From Herbaspirillum seropedicae (lineage in GTDB: Bacteria > Pseudomonadota > Gammaproteobacteria > Burkholderiales > Burkholderiaceae_D): DNA of 64,000 nt. The notes under the pieces were generated by a model. It did not search any database, had not been told where the DNA came from, and worked only from the letters and a program-made list of their open reading frames with translations. The stretch spans positions 558,001-622,000 of the forward strand of contig NZ_CP011930.1 of assembly GCF_001040945.1 (NCBI RefSeq), in the 5' to 3' direction. The first letter of the stretch is position 1. Each line of letters begins with the position of its first letter. This document shows, in pieces, positions 53,154-60,799 of this stretch. The translations under genes were made by a program, and so were the position numbers.

Positions 53154-53645
53154 TCAGGCGGCCAGCTTTTCGTTGACCTTCTGCAGCGCCAGGGCGCTGA
53201 GCTTTTCGTCGGTGGCCTTTTCTTCCTGCAGGGTTTCGTCGAGCAGGCGGGCCGCATCGTCCAGCCCCAACTGGCGCGCCAGCGCGCACAGGGTGCCATA
53301 GGCGGCGATCTCGTAGTGCTCCACCTTCTGGGCTGCGCCGATCAAGGCGGCATCAAGAACAGCGCCCTTCTCGATCTCATCGATTTCTTCGCGGCCTTCT
53401 TCCACCAGGCCTTCCATGGCAACGCACTTGATGCGCTTGAGGCGCAGTTCGCTGCCTTCCACCAGGCGGTCGATGCGTTCGATCTGCCCCTGGGTTTCTT
53501 CCAGGTGCTGCTCGAAGGCCTGGCGCAATTCAGGCAGGGTGGCCGCGCGCGCCAGGCGCGGCAGCGCGCGGGTCAGTTGTTTCTCGGCGCTGTAGACGTC
53601 CGACAGGCTATGGATGAACAGGTCCTTGAGGGTCTTGACGGTCAT
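53154..53645 (-). CDS. YciF/DUF892 ferritin-like protein
   Basis: Ferritin-like protein of 163 residues with the YciF opening MTVKTLKDLFIHSLSDVYSAEKQLTRALP, which is close to the stress-protein YciF family. Glu/His ligand positions are in LRQAFEQHLEETQGQIERID and AAQKVEHYEIAAYGTLCALA. It is distinct from the YciE-like gene at 49636. The next gene on the strand, the KGG protein, precedes it by 130 bp with its own terminator between, so they are separate transcripts. Confidence 0.88.
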   Translation of the reverse strand: MTVKTLKDLFIHSLSDVYSAEKQLTRALPRLARAATLPELRQAFEQHLEETQGQIERIDRLVEGSELRLKRIKCVAMEGLVEEGREEIDEIEKGAVLDAALIGAAQKVEHYEIAAYGTLCALARQLGLDDAARLLDETLQEEKATDEKLSALALQKVNEKLAA

Positions 53646-53720
53646 GCTGATCTCCTTGCTGGATGCAATGATGGGAAGGGTGGGATAGGAAAAAAGGGCG
53701 AGCAGGCAAGAGGGCCGGAG

Positions 53721-53750
53721 AAAAAGAAAGAGGACCCCGCAGGGTCCTCT
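53721..53750 (-). terminator. Intrinsic terminator of the KGG gene (minus strand)
   Basis: AGAGGACCC/GGGTCCTCT (53729-53737, 53742-53750) with a CGCA loop. On the minus strand a T-rich stretch follows (complement of 53721-53728). Confidence 0.85.
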
Positions 53751-53774
53751 GCCAGAGGCATGCAGCTAAGGGAA

Positions 53775-53984
53775 TTAGCCGTTGTTGCCGCCCTGGTTGC
53801 CACCGCCATGGCTGTTCTGGCCGCCCTTGCGGCCGGCTTCACGCGCCTCTTCCGAAGTGAACTCGTGGGCGGTGCCCTTTTCGTGGGCGGCCTTGCCGCC
53901 CTGGCTGGCGATCTCGCGCTGCTTGTTTTCATCCATCGAAGCGAAGCCGCGGTTGCTGGTCGAGCCTTGGTTCTGGTTTGCCAT
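53775..53984 (-). CDS. KGG-domain stress protein (YciG/Con-10 type)
   Basis: Hydrophilic protein of 69 residues. Two KGG-type repeats are seen: SQGGKAAHEKGTAHEFTSEEA and AGRKGGQNSHGGG. The family is strongly induced in stationary phase and desiccation and is unstructured in isolation. AGGAG precedes the ATG at 53984. The gene stands beside the YciF-like gene, a combination common in general-stress loci. Confidence 0.9.
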   Translation of the reverse strand: MANQNQGSTSNRGFASMDENKQREIASQGGKAAHEKGTAHEFTSEEAREAGRKGGQNSHGGGNQGGNNG

Positions 53985-54145
53985 GATGTATCTCCTAATG
54001 TCATGAGGGTGGAAAAAACCGCAGGGCCGTCACTGCCCTACGAGTCCTCATCTTAGGGATAGCCTTGCGCCAGCCATATCGGTGCAGCGCTCGACTGAGG
54101 GGTGGCGACTACTGTCAGTCTTGCCAGAGTCGCTGAAGAAGAGCC

Positions 54146-54417
54146 TAGAACTCATTTCATAAATAGGCGTGAGTGCGAGCGAGTCCCGTTTGGGATGAAG
54201 TGCAAGGCGCGAATTTGGGTCAAGACTGGGCGTCTTGACCCAAATTCGTAACGCAGCAATTCGCCCAAACGGGCCGCTCCCTCCGGGTTCTGCCCAGAAA
54301 GGGCGCTGGCCGCGTTGCGCTCCTTGCGTGTGGCACCGCCACACGACGCGTCGCGCGCCTTGCCAGCGCCCTTTCTGGGCAGAACGCATCTCACGCCTAT
54401 TTATGAAATGAGTTCTA
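54146..54417. mobile_element. MITE-like non-autonomous element with structured interior
   Basis: A 268-bp element (54148-54415) plus flanking TA on both sides. Ends at 54146-54173 and 54390-54417 are a perfect 28-bp inverted repeat, counting the TA. Inside are a 10-bp stem (54185-54194 / 54264-54273) holding a 17-bp perfect hairpin (54210-54226 / 54232-54248), and a 24-bp perfect stem (54287-54310 / 54362-54385) with an inner hairpin. TA flanks suggest IS630/Tc1-type mobilisation. No transposase or supported ORF. It lies exactly in the stop codon of the 54415-54663 gene. Confidence 0.75.
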
Positions 54418-54663
54418 TGCGCGACCGTCGTTGCAAGCATTGCGGGTAAAGGGCGCCTCCGACAGGACGATCTCCATCTGCAGGCACATCCACTTCATCT
54501 CGGCCAGGCGCATGCGGAACGCGTGGATGGCGTGGCGGCGTTCGTTCAGGTCGACTACGCGTGAGTTCTCGATGCCGCCCACGGTCTCCAGGGCGTCATG
54601 GGCTTGCCGGCTTGCCGAACGCAGGGCGTCGAGACTGTTGAGGAAATGCTGTTCTCTATTCAT
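54415..54663 (-). CDS. Small hypothetical protein, 82 aa (stop codon at the element boundary)
   Basis: Unrecognised small helical protein. ATG 54663 has AAGGAG seven bases upstream. The segment LAEMKWMCLQMEIVLSE resembles the end of the divergent 76-aa protein (LKLQCLQVEMVLAE), so the two are paralogous. The stop TAG is made of the TA target site and the first G of the inserted element. If the element and one TA are removed, TAG is restored, so the insertion did not alter the protein. Part of the stress island; function unknown. Confidence 0.7.
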   Translation of the reverse strand: MNREQHFLNSLDALRSASRQAHDALETVGGIENSRVVDLNERRHAIHAFRMRLAEMKWMCLQMEIVLSEAPFTRNACNDGRA

Positions 54664-54918
54664 CGTGTTCTCCTTGTGACGAACTTTCATCATCGTCGTC
54701 GGAGCTCGGCGATACAAGCGCTACAGGGGAGAAAAGCGGCGCCAGCAAACGCGCCGCGCGCCTCACGCCCATGCGCCGGGAATGGATGAGCGCAGGACTG
54801 GAATCAGCGTCAGGGATGGAAGAGTCAGCTGCGGCGGGACCGTGCCGCTGCGGAACAAAAGACAGGCAAAGCACTCCATTGCCTGTTCGATGTTGAGCCT
54901 ACTGTACTGGGAATAACA

Positions 54919-55149
54919 ATGAAGAAGAAGCAAGCACTGATCGAAGGCGTGAACCGGCTCAAGGCCTCCCACGAACAGGCGGCCGGCATCCTGCAGGTGA
55001 TCGTCCACGATGTAGTCAGACTCAGCAAAGGCAGCGAAGGGCTGCCCGACCGCAAGCACTTCAAGCGCTACCGGCGCGCCATCAAGGAACTCAAGCTGCA
55101 GTGCCTGCAAGTGGAGATGGTGCTGGCCGAATTCGACCGTGAGGAATGA
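54919..55149 (+). CDS. Small hypothetical protein, 76 aa
   Basis: Basic-to-acidic helical protein (MKKKQALIEGVNRLKASHEQAAGIL). The C-terminal half (HFKRYRRAIKELKLQCLQVEMVLAEFDREE) is related to the divergent 82-aa protein at 54415. Start ATG 54919 has GGGA upstream. No known domain recognised. It is transcribed away from its paralogue, with a 255-bp regulatory region between them. Confidence 0.7.
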   Translation: MKKKQALIEGVNRLKASHEQAAGILQVIVHDVVRLSKGSEGLPDRKHFKRYRRAIKELKLQCLQVEMVLAEFDREE

Positions 55150-55200
55150 AGCCGGACAGCCGCCGCCAGGTGGGCGACGGCGTCCGATGCCGTCGGGCAA

Positions 55201-55434
55201 TTACAGTTGCGGACTATTCTCACGCAGGTCCAGGTCGGAATAGTTCTCTCCCTCGGGCTTGTTCTTCGAGCCGTATTCGCGGCTGTCACCCGGTGCATAA
55301 CGCTCACCGCCGCCGCGCAGGTCGCGTTCATTGCTGCCGCTGTGGGCATTGTGTTCGCCCGCCGGTTGCGGTTGCAGATCCTGCGGTCCCGAGGTGTGTT
55401 CGCCGTGGGTGTGCTTGTTGATGGCGTCGCTCAT
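55201..55434 (-). CDS. Small hydrophilic protein, 77 aa
   Basis: Highly charged, Gly/His/Asn/Asp-rich protein without hydrophobic core (HTHGEHTSGPQDLQPQP, RYAPGDSREYGSKNKPEG), expected to be disordered. ATG 55434 has AAGGAGG upstream. Such composition is typical of hydrophilin-like stress proteins in these islands. A 10-bp tandem repeat lies in the upstream region. Function unknown. Confidence 0.7.
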   Translation of the reverse strand: MSDAINKHTHGEHTSGPQDLQPQPAGEHNAHSGSNERDLRGGGERYAPGDSREYGSKNKPEGENYSDLDLRENSPQL

Positions 55435-55835
55435 GCTGTCCTCCTTGGCTAGGAAAAATGGGGATGGAAAGGCGCGATGCGTAGTTCGCGTCGATTCGCA
55501 TCGATTCGCATCGATTCGTATCAAATTCGCATCATGATCCTAGCGCCCCCGACCGCTCGGGTATGTCGGCCAGCCTGCAGATCCCATCGCGCCTTCCTCT
55601 GACGTCCATGCCGGAATCGGCCCGCGGCGATGCGCTCATCAAAGCGGACTGACGTGTCCGTCAGCGCTGGCCGACACCGCATGGCGGGCCTCGCTGATGG
55701 CTGCACGGTTCCAAGCTCCCTACTCTTGATACCGAAGGCGCACGGCCGCGGCCAGCGCATGCTGACTGCGGCGGGCCTTCGGGTCACTGGCAGACCAGGA
55801 CGACCCTTCTATTCAACCGAGCAAGGAGATAGCAC
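55435..55835. promoter_or_regulatory. Divergent promoter region of two small stress genes
   Basis: 400 bp without a supported gene. Contains three tandem 10-bp repeats (55491-55520; TCGATTCGCA twice, then TCGATTCGTA) followed by a partial copy ending at 55531. AAGGAG at 55823-55828 serves the next gene. The repeats may be protein-binding half-sites. Confidence 0.4.
55491..55520. repeat. 10-bp tandem repeat, three copies
   Basis: TCGATTCGCA, TCGATTCGCA and TCGATTCGTA in direct succession, with a degraded fourth unit after it. Not a CRISPR: units are too short and have no spacers. Confidence 0.75.
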
Positions 55836-56027
55836 ATGTCTAGCGAACATACCCGCGGCGGCAGCCACGAACAGCACGTCAAGGCAGGACAGCAGAGCCA
55901 CAAGAACTCCCCCGGTTCCTCCTCCGGCAGCGGCAGCAAGTCGGCCAGCGCTGGCGGCTCTTCCCAGGGCGGTTCGCATGAGCAGCACGTGAAGGCTGGC
56001 CAGCAAAGCCACAAGAACAGCAAGTGA
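55836..56027 (+). CDS. Small protein with two 18-residue repeats
   Basis: Protein of 63 residues. The unit GGSHEQHVKAGQQSHKNS occurs twice, exactly repeated (residues about 8-25 and 45-62), joined by a Ser/Gly linker. KAGQQSHKN resembles the KGG motif RKGGQNSH of the nearby Con-10-type protein. AAGGAG precedes ATG 55836. Likely a disordered stress protein; not recognised beyond this. Confidence 0.75.
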   Translation: MSSEHTRGGSHEQHVKAGQQSHKNSPGSSSGSGSKSASAGGSSQGGSHEQHVKAGQQSHKNSK

Positions 56028-56124
56028 TGCCTTGCCCGCGCCACTTGACGCCTAGCGAACGGCCGCCGCGCGCGGCCGTTTGTATTGGCATCCTTTTTCC
56101 CTCACGCACCCAGGAGCTCGTGTC

Positions 56125-56313
56125 ATGGCCATCGAATCCAAACTCCCCACCCGGGCCAACCCCAGTCCGGCGCAATCCTCGTCGGACGCCACCGCCCGCC
56201 AGGCGCGCAGCGACCACGTCGAGAACCGCGAGACCAGCACCGATCACGCCAACAAGGAAATCGCCAAGCCCGAGTTCGATGTAGTGCAGGAGCAGGCCCG
56301 CTCGCCGCAGTAA
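56125..56313 (+). CDS. Small hydrophilic protein, 62 aa
   Basis: Unrecognised protein rich in Ser, Asp, Ala, Asn, Glu and Gln ([20 protein letters not shown]). No hydrophobic stretch. ATG 56125 has AGGAG upstream. It is co-directional with the repeat protein and lies 50 bp before the alcohol dehydrogenase, so the three may be one unit. Confidence 0.65.
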   Translation: MAIESKLPTRANPSPAQSSSDATARQARSDHVENRETSTDHANKEIAKPEFDVVQEQARSPQ

Positions 56314-56363
56314 GGCAGGCGCGGTTCCGCACCAGATCAACCCATTGCCGAGAAGGAGACGCC

Positions 56364-57524
56364 ATGCGCGCCTTGCTCTATCATTCCGCCCACGATGTCC
56401 GGGTCGAGACGGTACCCGACCCGATCATCCAGGAAGCCGACGACGTCATCCTCAAGGTCACCGCCACCGCCATCTGCGGCTCCGACCTGCACCTGTACCG
56501 GGGCAAGATCCCCGCCACCAAGGCTGGCGACATCCTCGGCCATGAATTCATGGGCGTGGTGGTGGAAGCGGGACCGGCGATCAAGCGCCTCAAGAAAGGC
56601 GACCGCGTCGTGGTGCCCTTCGTGATTGCCTGCGGGCAGTGCTTCTTCTGCGACCAGCATCTCTACGCCGCCTGCGAAACCACCAACCCCGACCGCGGCG
56701 CGTTGATGAATGCCAAGGGCATTCGTTCCGGCGCCGCCATGTTCGGCTACAGCCACCTGTATGGTGGCATGCCCGGCGGACAGGCCGAATACGTGCGCGT
56801 GCCCAAGGCCGACGTCGGACCGATCCGCATCGACTCGGCGCTGGCCGATGAGCAGGTGCTGTTCCTGAGCGATATCCTCCCTACCGGCTATCAGGCCGTG
56901 AAGAACGCCGGCGTACGTGAAGGCTCCAGCGTCGCCATCTACGGCGCCGGACCGGTCGGCCAGATGGCGGCGGCATCGGCGCGCATGCTGGGCGCGGAAA
57001 GGATCTTCATGGTCGATCACCACGCCTACCGGCTGCGCTTTGCCCAGGAGCAGTACGACGTCATTCCCGTCAATTTCGACCAGGTTGATCCGGCGGAGTA
57101 CATCATCGCCAATACCGCCGGGCGCGGCGTGGATGGCGTGATCGATGCGGTCGGCTTCGAAGCCAAGGGCAGCGTGCTGGAGACCGCCATGACCACGCTG
57201 AAGCTGGAGGGCAGCAGCGGCCAGGCGCTGCGTCATTGCATCGCCTCGGTGCGGCGCGGCGGGGTCATCAGCGTGCCGGGCGTGTATGCCGGCTTCATCC
57301 ATGGTTTCCTGTTCGGCGACATCTTCGAGAAGGGCGTCACCGTCAAGACCGGCCAGACCCATGTCCAGCATTACATGCCCGAACTGCTGGCCAGCATCGA
57401 GGAAGGCCGTCTGCGCCCGGACGCCATCATCACCCACCGCCTGCCGTTGGAAGACGCCGCGCGCGGCTACCAGATCTTCAACGACAAGCTGGAAGACTGC
57501 CGCAAGGTGGTGTTGACCGCCTGA
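56364..57524 (+). CDS. Zinc-dependent alcohol dehydrogenase (formaldehyde dehydrogenase-like)
   Basis: MDR-family dehydrogenase of 386 residues. ATG 56364 has AAGGAG seven bases upstream. Catalytic zinc ligands are Cys and His in [12 protein letters not shown] and LGHEFMG; four Cys of the structural zinc lie in [15 protein letters not shown]. The NAD loop is [15 protein letters not shown]. Sequence style is that of the glutathione-independent formaldehyde dehydrogenase-like subgroup found in stress islands. The exact aldehyde or alcohol is unknown. Confidence 0.9.
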   Translation: MRALLYHSAHDVRVETVPDPIIQEADDVILKVTATAICGSDLHLYRGKIPATKAGDILGHEFMGVVVEAGPAIKRLKKGDRVVVPFVIACGQCFFCDQHLYAACETTNPDRGALMNAKGIRSGAAMFGYSHLYGGMPGGQAEYVRVPKADVGPIRIDSALADEQVLFLSDILPTGYQAVKNAGVREGSSVAIYGAGPVGQMAAASARMLGAERIFMVDHHAYRLRFAQEQYDVIPVNFDQVDPAEYIIANTAGRGVDGVIDAVGFEAKGSVLETAMTTLKLEGSSGQALRHCIASVRRGGVISVPGVYAGFIHGFLFGDIFEKGVTVKTGQTHVQHYMPELLASIEEGRLRPDAIITHRLPLEDAARGYQIFNDKLEDCRKVVLTA

Positions 57525-57654
57525 GGCCGCCCTGCGCGGGTAAAGCCTGGCGCCGGATGAAGCCAATGTATGAGCAAATATAATGGATCAATGAGATCAA
57601 ATCATTTTTATTCATGATTGCATCCGCATAGAATTCACCCCACACATTGACCAC

Positions 57655-57718
57655 CTCGAGTCAGCCCTTGCCGGTCTGCCCATGCAGGCAGGGCAGCCCG
57701 GCAAGGCGCGGACTCGAG
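57655..57718 (+). promoter_or_regulatory. Strong hairpin in the mesX leader
   Basis: Three nested pairings: CTCGAGTC (57655-57662) with GACTCGAG (57711-57718), CCTTGCCGG (57666-57674) with CCGGCAAGG (57698-57706), and CTGCCC (57676-57681) with GGGCAG (57691-57696). The structure ends 26 bp before the ATG of mesX. It could be an RNA regulator of the methionine-synthesis operon or an attenuator. Confidence 0.5.
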
Positions 57719-57744
57719 TTCAGCAATCACGGGGCCGGATCATC

Positions 57745-58728
57745 ATGGATAAAGATTTGTCGTTTGCCATCAAGCGCATTTGCTTCGACGAGGACTATCG
57801 TCCCGCCGACAACACCCGCATCACCACCAACTTCGCCAATCTGGCCCGTGGGGCGCAGCGCCAGGAAAACCTGCGCAACACCTTCCGCATGATCAACAAC
57901 CGCTTCAACGCGCTGGCGCACTGGGACAATCCCAAGGGCGACCGCTACGCCGTGGAGCTGGACATCATCTCCGTCGAGATGGGCTTTGCGGGCGAAGACC
58001 ACGCCCAGGCGCTGCCACTCATCGAGGTGCTCAAGACCAGCATCGTCGACCACAAGACCGGCGAGCGTATCGAGGGCATCGTCGGCAATAACTTTTCATC
58101 CTACGTGCGCGATTACGACTTCAGCGTCGTGCTGCTGGAGCACACCCGCGGCCAGCCCGACTTCAGCGTGCCGGAGCATTTTGGCGAGCTGCATGGCAAG
58201 CTCTTCAAGCGCTTCGTGCAGTCGCAGGCCTACCAGGCGCACTTCAGCAAGCCGCCCGTGATCTGCCTGAGCGTGGCCAGCAGCAAGACCTACCATCGCA
58301 CCGAAAATCTGCATCCGGTGCTGGGCGTGGAGTACCTGCAGGATGAATATTCGTTGACCGACGCCTACTTCGGCAAGATGGGCCTGAAGGTGCGCTACTT
58401 CATGCCACCCGACAGCGCCGCGCCGCTGGCGTTCTACTTCAGCGGCGATCTGCTCAGCGACTACACCAACCTGGAACTGATCAGCACCATCAGCACGATG
58501 GAGACCTTCCAGAAGATCTATCGCCCCGAGATCTACAACGCCAATTCCGCCGCCGGCAAGACCTACCAGCCCAGCCTGAAGCACCAGGACTATTCCCTCA
58601 CGCGCATCGTCTATGACCGCGAAGAGCGCAGCCGCCTGGCAATCGAGCAGGGCCGGTTTGCCGAGGAACACTTCATCAAGCCCTACCAGGCCCTGCTCGA
58701 CCAGTGGTCGGCCAGCTACGCCCATTGA
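57745..58728 (+). CDS. mesX: MesX-type DUF1852 protein, partner of MesD
   Basis: DUF1852 protein of 327 residues (MDKDLSFAIKRICFDEDYRPADNTRITTNFANLARG). This family is found next to MesD-type methionine synthases and was reported as required for their activity; symbol given on this basis. ATG 57745 is used. The fold is not known to me beyond a mixed alpha/beta pattern; VLLEHTRGQPDFSVPEH and YRPEIYNANSAAGKTY are typical segments. The MesD gene starts 26 bp after its stop, as expected for an operon. Confidence 0.85.
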   Translation: MDKDLSFAIKRICFDEDYRPADNTRITTNFANLARGAQRQENLRNTFRMINNRFNALAHWDNPKGDRYAVELDIISVEMGFAGEDHAQALPLIEVLKTSIVDHKTGERIEGIVGNNFSSYVRDYDFSVVLLEHTRGQPDFSVPEHFGELHGKLFKRFVQSQAYQAHFSKPPVICLSVASSKTYHRTENLHPVLGVEYLQDEYSLTDAYFGKMGLKVRYFMPPDSAAPLAFYFSGDLLSDYTNLELISTISTMETFQKIYRPEIYNANSAAGKTYQPSLKHQDYSLTRIVYDREERSRLAIEQGRFAEEHFIKPYQALLDQWSASYAH

Positions 58729-58754
58729 TCTCTCCATCTACAAGGTCTTCCACC

Positions 58755-59783
58755 GTGAAAAAAAGATTGCCCACCTCCACCGCCGGCAGCCTGCCGAAGC
58801 CCGCCTGGCTGGCCGAGCCTGAAAAACTCTGGTCACCCTGGAAGCTGCAAGGCGCAGAACTCGAAGACGCCAAGCGCGACGCCCTGCGCCTGTCGCTGCA
58901 AGAGCAGCAGCATGCCGGCATCGACATCGTCAGCGACGGCGAACAGACTCGCCAGCATTTCGTGACCACCTTCATCGAACACCTCGACGGCGTCGATTTC
59001 GCCAAGCGCGAGACGGTGCGCATCCGCAATCGCTACGACGCCAGCGTGCCGACCGTGGTCGGCGCCGTGTCGCGCCCCAAGCCGGTGTTCGTGGACGATG
59101 CGCGATTCCTGCGCAGCCAGACCGACCAGCCGATCAAGTGGGCGCTGCCTGGCCCCATGACAATGATCGACACCCTGTACGACAGCCATTACAAGAGCCG
59201 CGAAAAGCTGGCCTGGGAATTCGCCACCCTCCTCAACCAGGAAGCCCGCGAGCTCGAAGCGGCGGGGGTGGACATCATCCAGTTCGATGAGCCGGCCTTC
59301 AATGTCTTCTTCGATGAAGTCAACGACTGGGGCGTGGCCACCCTGGAGCGCGCCATCGAAGGGCTCAAGTGCGAGACCGCGGTGCACATCTGCTATGGCT
59401 ACGGCATCAAGGCCAACACTGACTGGAAGAAGACACTGGGTTCCGAGTGGCGGCAATACGAAGAGACTTTCCCCAGGTTGCAGGCCTCCAGCATCGATAT
59501 CGTCTCGCTGGAGTGCCACAATGCACGCGTGCCGATGGACCTGATCGAGCTCATTCGCGGCAAGAAGGTGATGGTCGGCGCCATCGATGTGGCCAATCAT
59601 GGGGTGGAGAGCGCCGAGGAAGTGGCGGCGACCTTGCGCCGCGCCTTGCAGTTTGTGGAGGCGGACAAGCTCTATCCTTGCACCAACTGCGGAATGGCGC
59701 CGCTGCCGCGGGACGTTGCGCGGGGGAAGCTTGCTGCACTGAGTGCAGGGGCGGAGATTGTGCGCAGGGAGCTGGGGGCTTGA
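58755..59783 (+). CDS. mesD: MesD-type folate-independent methionine synthase
   Basis: Methionine synthase of 342 residues related to the catalytic (C-terminal) half of MetE, without the N-terminal folate-binding half. GTG 58755 is the likely start, with AAGGT upstream; ATG 58704 would overlap mesX. Zn/homocysteine-site motifs are VHICYGYG and the C-terminal CTNCGMAPLPRDV. DIIQFDEPAFN and LECHNARVP correspond to MetE core motifs. It transfers a methyl group to homocysteine, with a non-folate donor whose identity is unsettled. MesX immediately precedes it. Confidence 0.88.
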   Translation: MKKRLPTSTAGSLPKPAWLAEPEKLWSPWKLQGAELEDAKRDALRLSLQEQQHAGIDIVSDGEQTRQHFVTTFIEHLDGVDFAKRETVRIRNRYDASVPTVVGAVSRPKPVFVDDARFLRSQTDQPIKWALPGPMTMIDTLYDSHYKSREKLAWEFATLLNQEARELEAAGVDIIQFDEPAFNVFFDEVNDWGVATLERAIEGLKCETAVHICYGYGIKANTDWKKTLGSEWRQYEETFPRLQASSIDIVSLECHNARVPMDLIELIRGKKVMVGAIDVANHGVESAEEVAATLRRALQFVEADKLYPCTNCGMAPLPRDVARGKLAALSAGAEIVRRELGA

Positions 59784-59820
59784 ATCCTGGCTGTCTTTTT
59801 CAGAACGGCATGCTTGGATG

Positions 59821-59848
59821 GCCCTCGCCCGCTTGCGCGGGCTAGGGC
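59821..59848. terminator. Hairpin between convergent mesD and mgtC-type genes
   Basis: GCCCT-C-GCCCGC / GCGGGC-T-AGGGC with a TTGC loop. Strong stem but no T-run; placed right between convergent gene ends. Confidence 0.5.
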
Positions 59849-59926
59849 TGCATGCGCCGGTCTGCCGGTGGCGTGTCGTATCCCACCCAACGGCATGCCC
59901 GGCCCCCTCCGCTGCAGTGCGTCCCT

Positions 59927-60604
59927 CTACACTTCTGTGTGATCAAAGGATTTCACCCCTTCGAGTTGCATAAAGGTCTGCATCACTTTCTGGAACTCTC
60001 TTTCGGACAAGCGACTGAAGACGATAAAGACTTCATCGTATCTTTCATCCTGGTCGCGCTTGACGACGAACTTGCTGACGCAAGCGGCGGACCTGCCGAG
60101 CAAGGTGGGCAGGTGGCTCATGTTGAAGCTGTCCGCCAGGACCAGGAACTTCACGCCCCGTTTTTGCTTGTCCGCGAAAAAACGGCGCTCCAAGGGCTTC
60201 ATGCCGGCCAGGATGAGGAGGACAATGAAGGTTCCCGCCACCGCCGCCACATACATGCCACCGCCTACCGCCAAGCCGATGGCCGCGACCGTCCACAGGC
60301 TGGCGGCGGTGGTGAGGCCACGGATGATCTCGCCGCGCAGAAGGATGGAGCCTGCGCCCAGGAAGCCAATGCCCGACACCACCTGGGCAGCCATGCGGGA
60401 CGGGTCAAGCACAACCTTGTCCGATTGCAGGATGTTGGCAAAGCCATAGGCCGACACCAGCATGATCAAGGTCGAGCCCACGCTCACCAGCATATGCGTA
60501 CGTAAGCCTGCCGCCCAGGAAAGACGCTCGCGCTCGATCCCGATCAGGCTGCCCAGTACTGCCGAGACCGTCAATCTAAGGATGACCTCTGTTGCTGAAA
60601 TCAT
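59927..60604 (-). CDS. MgtC/SapB family membrane protein
   Basis: Protein of 225 residues. The N-terminal 130 residues carry the conserved MgtC membrane region (IGIERERLSWAAGLRTHMLVSVGS, then GIGFLGAGSILLRG). The cytosolic C-terminal domain (about 145-225) is ferredoxin-like. Members of the family are linked to Mg2+ limitation and ATPase regulation in intracellular and soil bacteria. The function here is not known. Start ATG 60604 has AGGAGG upstream. Confidence 0.88.
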   Translation of the reverse strand: MISATEVILRLTVSAVLGSLIGIERERLSWAAGLRTHMLVSVGSTLIMLVSAYGFANILQSDKVVLDPSRMAAQVVSGIGFLGAGSILLRGEIIRGLTTAASLWTVAAIGLAVGGGMYVAAVAGTFIVLLILAGMKPLERRFFADKQKRGVKFLVLADSFNMSHLPTLLGRSAACVSKFVVKRDQDERYDEVFIVFSRLSEREFQKVMQTFMQLEGVKSFDHTEV

Positions 60605-60799
60605 GTGCTTCTCCTCCTAGGCAAGGATGGTGGATGAACGACTGCGTTCCTCCTGTCAAGGAATAAATTATTTATATCATTATTTTCTGAGACAGGTTCC
60701 GGCATGGAAAATTCGCTGACAGGCCGGGGAGGACCTTGATCTGCCGAACACAGGCGCGACAGTCTTGCCCATCTGTTGCGGTCACCGTTGCCATAACCC

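Noticed and set aside
54048..54440. Open frames inside the 54-kb element
   Set aside because: They follow the inverted repeats, have no ribosome site and no transposase features.
55491..55531. CRISPR-like repeat
   Set aside because: Units are 10 bp, contiguous and without spacers.
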